Positions 14,616 through 18,001 of a stretch of DNA of 18,001 bases are shown here, one piece after another. This DNA is from CAZQBY01 sp964592405 [NCBI: uncultured archaeon] (GTDB lineage Archaea; Altiarchaeota; Altiarchaeia; JAFGQM01): positions 20,096 through 38,096 of the forward strand of contig CAZQBY010000011.1 in NCBI GenBank assembly GCA_964592405.1, in the 5' to 3' direction. A program made the translations under genes and the position numbers. Every line of letters begins with the position of its first letter. The first letter of the stretch is position 1. The notes under the pieces were generated by a model. That model was not told where the DNA came from. It saw only the letters and a program-made list of their open reading frames with translations, and did no database searches.

Positions 14616-16208
14616 GTGGAGAGATTAGCGAGAGAAATAATAGAAGAGATACTCGCAGGAGGGATAAAAGACAGGAAGGGACTTATGAGAAGGAAGGCGC
14701 AACTGGCAGAGAGATATGGACTCAGGAAAGTGCCCCGCAACTCAGACATCCTGGCCTATGCGGCAGAGGATGAGTATGATGCAGTCCTGTGGCTGCTGCA
14801 GAAGAAGCCAACCCGGACGCTTTCCGGGGTGGCAATAATAGCCGCTATGACAAAGCCACATGAATGCCCTCACGGAAAATGCATCTATTGCCCCGGTGGG
14901 GTAGAAATAGAAGTCCCCCAGTCCTACACCGGGAAGGAGCCAGCCGCAAGACGCGCAATAATACACAATTATAACCCATATGAGCAGGTCCATGCACGCC
15001 TGAAGCAGCTGGATAGTATCGGACACCCTATAGACAAGTGTGAACTGATCCTCATGGGCGGGACACTTCCCTCACAGCCCTATGAGTATCAGGAGTATTT
15101 TGTAAAAGGTTGTTTGGCTGCAATGAATGACTATCCAAAACGAAGACCAAAAACCATAGAAAAAGGACTAAAGGATATCCAGAAGATAAACGAGTCAGCA
15201 CGAGTTAGGTGTATTGGTATGACGTTTGAAACACGTCCGGATTATGCATTCGAGTCGCAAGTTGATGTCATGCTCAAACTGGGTGGAACAAAGGTTGAAC
15301 TTGGAGTGCAGACCCTGAGAGATGAGGTTTACAAAAAAGTCCGCCGGGGGCACACCGTAGCAGATGTAGTGCGAGCCACCCGGATATGCCGGGATGCCCT
15401 GCTGAAAGTCGGATACCAGATGATGCCCGGTCTCTTCGCTGATGAAAAGGAGGACCTGAAGATGTTCAGACGACTCTTCTCCGACGAGCGGTTCAGGCCC
15501 GATCTGCTGAAGTTCTATCCATGCCTAGTCCTCAGGGGAACCAAACTCTATGAACTGTGGAAGAAGGGCAAATACCGCCCCTACACAACCGAACAGGCAG
15601 TCAGGCTAATAGCCAAGATAAAAAGGGACCTGCCGCCGTGGGTCAGGGTCATCCGCATACAAAGGGATATTCCGGTAGACCTTGTTGTGGATGGGGTGAA
15701 GAAATCCAACCTGCGTGAGCTGGTCCAGAGAGAGATGCACATGCATGGATGGAAATGCAACTGCATAAGATGCAGGGAAATCGGGCTCAGGATGTCAAGG
15801 GAAGATATCAAACCTGATGTGGATGCAATAGAACTAAAGCGCATGGATTACCGGGCCGGTGGTGGCAGGGAAACCTTCCTCTCATTTGAAGAGACAACAA
15901 ATAATCTCCTTATAGGTTTCCTCCGGCTCCGTAAGCCCAGCTCAAATGTGCACAGAGCGGAACTAAGGGAGGCAGCAGGCATACGTGAGCTGCATGTCTA
16001 TGGTCCGATGGTTGAAATCGGTGAGAGGGCCAAGGAGAAATGGCAACACCGCGGATATGGTAAGGAGCTTTTGAAGGAGGCAGAGCGCATCGCCTCAGAG
16101 GAGTGGGGCCTGAACACAATCAGGGTCATAAGTGGGATAGGGGCACGCGATTACTACCGGAAGTTTGGCTACAGGAGGGTAGGGCCTTATATGGGCAGGA
16201 GTCTTTAA
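14616..16208 (+). CDS. elp3: tRNA uridine(34) acetyltransferase Elp3
   Basis: Archaeal Elp3 works without other Elongator subunits. Using acetyl-CoA and S-adenosylmethionine radical chemistry, it makes carboxymethyluridine at the tRNA wobble position. The 530 residues show a basic N-terminal tRNA-binding region (1-60), a radical SAM domain with Cys84, Cys89 and Cys92 in ECPHGKCIYCPGG, and a C-terminal GNAT domain whose acetyl-CoA loop is QHRGYGKELL (477-486), followed by ARDYYRKFGY. A cysteine-rich stretch, WKCNCIRCREIG, joins the two as in other Elp3 proteins. The start is a GTG at 14616, supported by family alignment and a TATA box about 29 bases upstream. It is divergent from pdxS. Confidence 0.97.
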   Translation: MERLAREIIEEILAGGIKDRKGLMRRKAQLAERYGLRKVPRNSDILAYAAEDEYDAVLWLLQKKPTRTLSGVAIIAAMTKPHECPHGKCIYCPGGVEIEVPQSYTGKEPAARRAIIHNYNPYEQVHARLKQLDSIGHPIDKCELILMGGTLPSQPYEYQEYFVKGCLAAMNDYPKRRPKTIEKGLKDIQKINESARVRCIGMTFETRPDYAFESQVDVMLKLGGTKVELGVQTLRDEVYKKVRRGHTVADVVRATRICRDALLKVGYQMMPGLFADEKEDLKMFRRLFSDERFRPDLLKFYPCLVLRGTKLYELWKKGKYRPYTTEQAVRLIAKIKRDLPPWVRVIRIQRDIPVDLVVDGVKKSNLRELVQREMHMHGWKCNCIRCREIGLRMSREDIKPDVDAIELKRMDYRAGGGRETFLSFEETTNNLLIGFLRLRKPSSNVHRAELREAAGIRELHVYGPMVEIGERAKEKWQHRGYGKELLKEAERIASEEWGLNTIRVISGIGARDYYRKFGYRRVGPYMGRSL

Positions 16209-16209
16209 A

Positions 16210-16419
16210 CTATTTGCTGAGCTGCCTCAGATCCCAAAGAGCTATCATAATCAGCAACACGCCAATCATCCAGTGATCAAACCACTGGTCCAGCCAGCCT
16301 AGATTTATGGTTTTGTAATTGAAGCGTATCCAGTGGAGTGCCAAACGGTCAACAATCAGAAAGATGCCCAAGAGCATCAGGAGATAATCAGTCGTGCGAT
16401 AAAATTGTTTCATGTCCAT
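16210..16419 (-). CDS. Small two-helix membrane protein of unknown function
   Basis: No family is recognisable. From the ATG at 16419 the protein has 69 residues with two hydrophobic helices, YLLMLLGIFLIVDRLAL and WMIGVLLIMIALWDL, joined by an aromatic-rich loop (HWIRFNYKTINLGWLDQWFDHW). The frame opens upstream to an ATG at 16437 that overlaps the kinase gene by 17 bases. I prefer 16419, one base past the kinase stop; ATG 16413 is also possible. It is probably co-transcribed with the kinase. Its stop lies one base from the elp3 stop on the other strand, so the convergent transcripts must overlap. Function is unknown. Confidence 0.55.
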   Translation of the reverse strand: MDMKQFYRTTDYLLMLLGIFLIVDRLALHWIRFNYKTINLGWLDQWFDHWMIGVLLIMIALWDLRQLSK

Positions 16420-16420
16420 T

Positions 16421-16993
16421 TCAGTCTCTTGTCTCATGAATGCCCTGCCTGTCCATCAGTCCCTTCATCAATCTGTCAATTTTTGTGTAGAGCTCCTCTG
16501 TTGTCCCGGAATTATCTATTATATGGTCGGCCATCTTTTTCACCTGTGCCAGTTCCTTTTCTGTGGAGGCACGGTCACGCTTTTTGAACTCTTCCAGGCT
16601 GATGGATATCTCGCCCTTCTCTGCGCGCCTCTTTGCACGCTGATATCTCACTTCCAGCGGTGCGTGCATAAATAACAGAAGGCTGTGTGGGAAGGTCCGT
16701 AGCATCTCTACCTCATTGACATAACGGATACCGTCTATCAGGCGCACCTCTTTCCTGCCCCTGAGTATCTTGGCCTTCATGGCATTGACTAGGATATCCC
16801 TGCCAAGTTCCTCCCTAAGCACCTCCCCCAGCTGTTGTAGATTTGGACGCGTGACTGGAAGTCCAAGATGCTCCAGGATATTTCCCAATATGTCCGAATA
16901 GACAAACTGTTCCGCCCCATATCTCTTTCTGAGATAGTCAGCAACTGTCCCCTTGCCGCTCCCTATTCTCCCGGCCAGTCCAATCACGAGCAT
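16421..16993 (-). CDS. P-loop nucleotide kinase-like protein (dephospho-CoA/NMP kinase superfamily)
   Basis: The 190-residue protein is a P-loop kinase of the nucleoside-monophosphate/dephospho-CoA kinase type. It starts with a Walker A loop GRIGSGKGT (8-16). It then has VRLIDGIRYVNEVEML (about 83-98), where Asp-Gly-x-Arg resembles the substrate-binding DGxR of archaeal UPF0200-type proteins and deoxynucleotide kinases. A lid region HAPLEVRYQRAKRRAEKGE and a C-terminal ADHIIDNSGTTEELYTKI strand-helix follow. The substrate cannot be named. Archaea generally use an unrelated GTP-dependent dephospho-CoA kinase, so a nucleotide substrate is more likely. The divergent dCMP deaminase 49 bases away fits deoxynucleotide metabolism. 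AGGAAGG lies shortly before the ATG at 16993 and is a fair ribosome binding site. Confidence 0.75.
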   Translation of the reverse strand: MLVIGLAGRIGSGKGTVADYLRKRYGAEQFVYSDILGNILEHLGLPVTRPNLQQLGEVLREELGRDILVNAMKAKILRGRKEVRLIDGIRYVNEVEMLRTFPHSLLLFMHAPLEVRYQRAKRRAEKGEISISLEEFKKRDRASTEKELAQVKKMADHIIDNSGTTEELYTKIDRLMKGLMDRQGIHETRD

Positions 16994-17004
16994 TGTTACC
17001 TTCC

Positions 17005-17037
17005 TGTTTTATTTTTTCTTGTCCAAGCAATAAAATA
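17005..17037. promoter_or_regulatory. Divergent promoters of the kinase and dCMP deaminase genes
   Basis: The 49-base gap holds TTTTATTTT at about 17005-17013 on the plus strand, centred roughly 34 bases before the deaminase ATG, and CTATTTTATTG on the minus strand at about 17027-17037, centred roughly 38 bases before the kinase ATG. Each gene would have a short leader. The shared region could link expression of the two genes. Confidence 0.4.
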
Positions 17038-17042
17038 GCGCG

Positions 17043-17594
17043 ATGACAGAGATTGTGCCTTATATAGACAAGGAATTTGTCGACAAGATAGAAGGCAGAG
17101 ACTCGGACAAGAAGAGGAAAGATTACATAAGCTGGGACGAGTATTTTATGGGTGTTGCCCTGCTCTCCGCCCAGCGCAGCAAGGACCCGAGTACGCAGGT
17201 GGGCGCCTGCATAGTCGATGAAAACAACAAGATAGTGGGCATAGGCTACAACGGATTCCCCCGCGGATGCAGCGATGATGAACTGCCATGGGCAAGGAAT
17301 GCAACACATATCAACAATACAAAATATCCGTATGTTGTCCATGCCGAGGTCAATGCAATACTCAACTCAACGAAGGACCTCAACGGTGCGCGCATATACG
17401 TGGCACTTTTTCCCTGCAATGAATGCGCCAAGATGATAATACAATCGGGCATAAAAGAGATAGTCTACCTGAGTGACAAATATGCAGAAACAGATTCTGT
17501 CAGGGCGGCCAAGAGGATGATAGAAATGGCAGGGATAAAATACAGGAGACTAAAGACCCGCCTGAAGCAGCTCAACATAGAATTTAGGGTCTGA
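17043..17594 (+). CDS. dCMP deaminase family protein
   Basis: This is a zinc-dependent deaminase of the dCMP/cytidine deaminase superfamily. dCMP deaminase makes dUMP, the substrate of thymidylate synthase. The 183 residues include the zinc motif His100-Ala-Glu102 in HAEVNAIL and Cys125/Cys128 in FPCNECAK, plus the substrate-side DPSTQVGACIVDENNKIVGIGYNGFPRGC segment typical of dCMP rather than free-cytidine deaminases. About 28 charged residues precede the catalytic domain, which begins near ISWDEYFMGVALL. It is divergent from the P-loop kinase and precedes a small unknown gene by 36 bases. A broader specificity or a ComE-type role cannot be excluded by eye. Confidence 0.92.
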   Translation: MTEIVPYIDKEFVDKIEGRDSDKKRKDYISWDEYFMGVALLSAQRSKDPSTQVGACIVDENNKIVGIGYNGFPRGCSDDELPWARNATHINNTKYPYVVHAEVNAILNSTKDLNGARIYVALFPCNECAKMIIQSGIKEIVYLSDKYAETDSVRAAKRMIEMAGIKYRRLKTRLKQLNIEFRV

Positions 17595-17602
17595 TAGATG
17601 CG

Positions 17603-17610
17603 TTTTTAGT
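17603..17610 (+). promoter_or_regulatory. TATA-like box before the terminal small gene
   Basis: TTTTTAGT is centred about 25 bases before the ATG at 17631, consistent with a leaderless message separate from the dCMP deaminase transcript. CTTTTAAG at 17611-17618 is an alternative but sits too close to the ATG. Confidence 0.35.
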
Positions 17611-17630
17611 CTTTTAAGCCTAAATTAAGT

Positions 17631-17948
17631 ATGGCAAAGGAAAAAGCGGCAGAAGCCTCGGCAGGTGATTGGAAGCATGATATCGCCTACAGGCTGGTTG
17701 AACTATATATCAAGGAACTGACCGAAAGGAGAGACCGCAAGATTCTGGATATTGAGGGCCTAGTGGAGTCATATCTCTATGTGCTTGGCCGCTTGAAGGC
17801 CAGTGAGCACGAAATGGACAGTATTGTCAAAGCCATCAAGAAGGAACTGAAAAAAGAACCCGAACCTCCAGAGGTCAGTGGCCTGAAGGATGCTATCGGC
17901 GAGAAGAAACTGAGCGCTGGTCTGCTAAAGGCCCTGGAAGGTATGTAA
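17631..17948 (+). CDS. Small helical protein of unknown function
   Basis: I do not recognise this 105-residue protein. It is soluble and highly charged, and reads as mostly alpha-helical: an Ala/Lys-rich start, a helix DIAYRLVELYIKELTERRD, a second helix LDIEGLVESYLYVLGRLKA, a Lys/Glu-rich helix EMDSIVKAIKKELKKE, a proline hinge (PEPPE), and a short final helix ending KLSAGLLKALEGM. There are no cysteine motifs, signal peptide or membrane segments. It follows the dCMP deaminase by 36 bases but has its own TATA-like box, so shared function is not implied. The even, charged composition and clean frame favour a real gene. Confidence 0.6.
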   Translation: MAKEKAAEASAGDWKHDIAYRLVELYIKELTERRDRKILDIEGLVESYLYVLGRLKASEHEMDSIVKAIKKELKKEPEPPEVSGLKDAIGEKKLSAGLLKALEGM

Positions 17949-18001
17949 CACATAAGCACTTAAATCCGCCTGATTACAAAGAGCGCTCCCCTCATTTGTT
18001 A

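Noticed and set aside
1-18001. Insertion sequences, CRISPR arrays, integrase or attachment sites, rRNA and tRNA genes
   Set aside because: None seen: nearly every interval is filled by housekeeping genes, and the few repeats are short and local.

Overview
The window is a compact chromosomal segment of an archaeon. It has no mobile element, CRISPR array, tRNA or rRNA that I can recognise, and no gene-free stretch longer than about 200 bases. The archaeal assignment rests on the content: a proteasome alpha / SBDS / exosome (Rrp4, Rrp41, Rrp42) / L37Ae / Rpo12 / Pcc1 operon, the archaeal RNase P protein Pop5, a flap endonuclease with a C-terminal PCNA box, archaeal Elp3, HMG-CoA reductase, and the small subunit of DNA polymerase D (DP1). 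PolD argues against Crenarchaeota and fits Euryarchaeota, DPANN/Altiarchaeota-type lineages or their relatives; I cannot place it more finely. TATA-like boxes lie about 25-30 bases before several start codons, and only psmA has a textbook Shine-Dalgarno, so many transcripts are probably leaderless.

Layout. 1-3565: ilvD (+, branched-chain amino acids and pantothenate) converges on the DP1 gene (-). 3628-4649: three small four-helix membrane proteins (+). The first two look like diverged tandem paralogues, and the second has its own promoter with a perfect 16-bp palindrome where the transcript should start. 4684-5532: a PfkB-family sugar/nucleoside kinase (+), convergent with the next operon.

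5548-11039 (-): a tightly packed operon psmA - SBDS - rrp4 - rrp41 - rrp42 - rpl37ae - rpoP - pcc1, with 4-8 base overlaps through the exosome genes. It is the conserved archaeal proteasome-exosome superoperon, joining protein degradation, RNA degradation, ribosome maturation, transcription and tRNA t6A modification. A class II HMG-CoA reductase for isoprenoid lipid synthesis follows pcc1 after 12 bases. Just upstream, 11166-11513 (-) encodes RNase P Pop5, divergent from the flap endonuclease gene.

11563-13020 (+): fen is followed directly (TGAATG junction) by a protein that resembles low-molecular-weight tyrosine phosphatase/arsenate reductase but lacks the P-loop arginine. 13051-14570 (-): pdxS-pdxT, pyridoxal phosphate synthase. 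14616-16208 (+): elp3, tRNA wobble-uridine modification, divergent from pdxS across a 45-base double promoter. 16210-16993 (-): a P-loop nucleotide kinase and a small two-helix membrane protein. 17043-17594 (+): dCMP deaminase, divergent from the kinase and perhaps linked to it in deoxynucleotide metabolism. 17631-17948 (+): a small helical protein of unknown function. The last 53 bases hold no gene I can support.

Most of the window is ordinary archaeal housekeeping. The parts worth a second look are the small membrane protein cluster with its palindrome, the apparent pseudophosphatase coupled to fen, the kinase/deaminase pair, and the class II HMG-CoA reductase at the tail of the superoperon.
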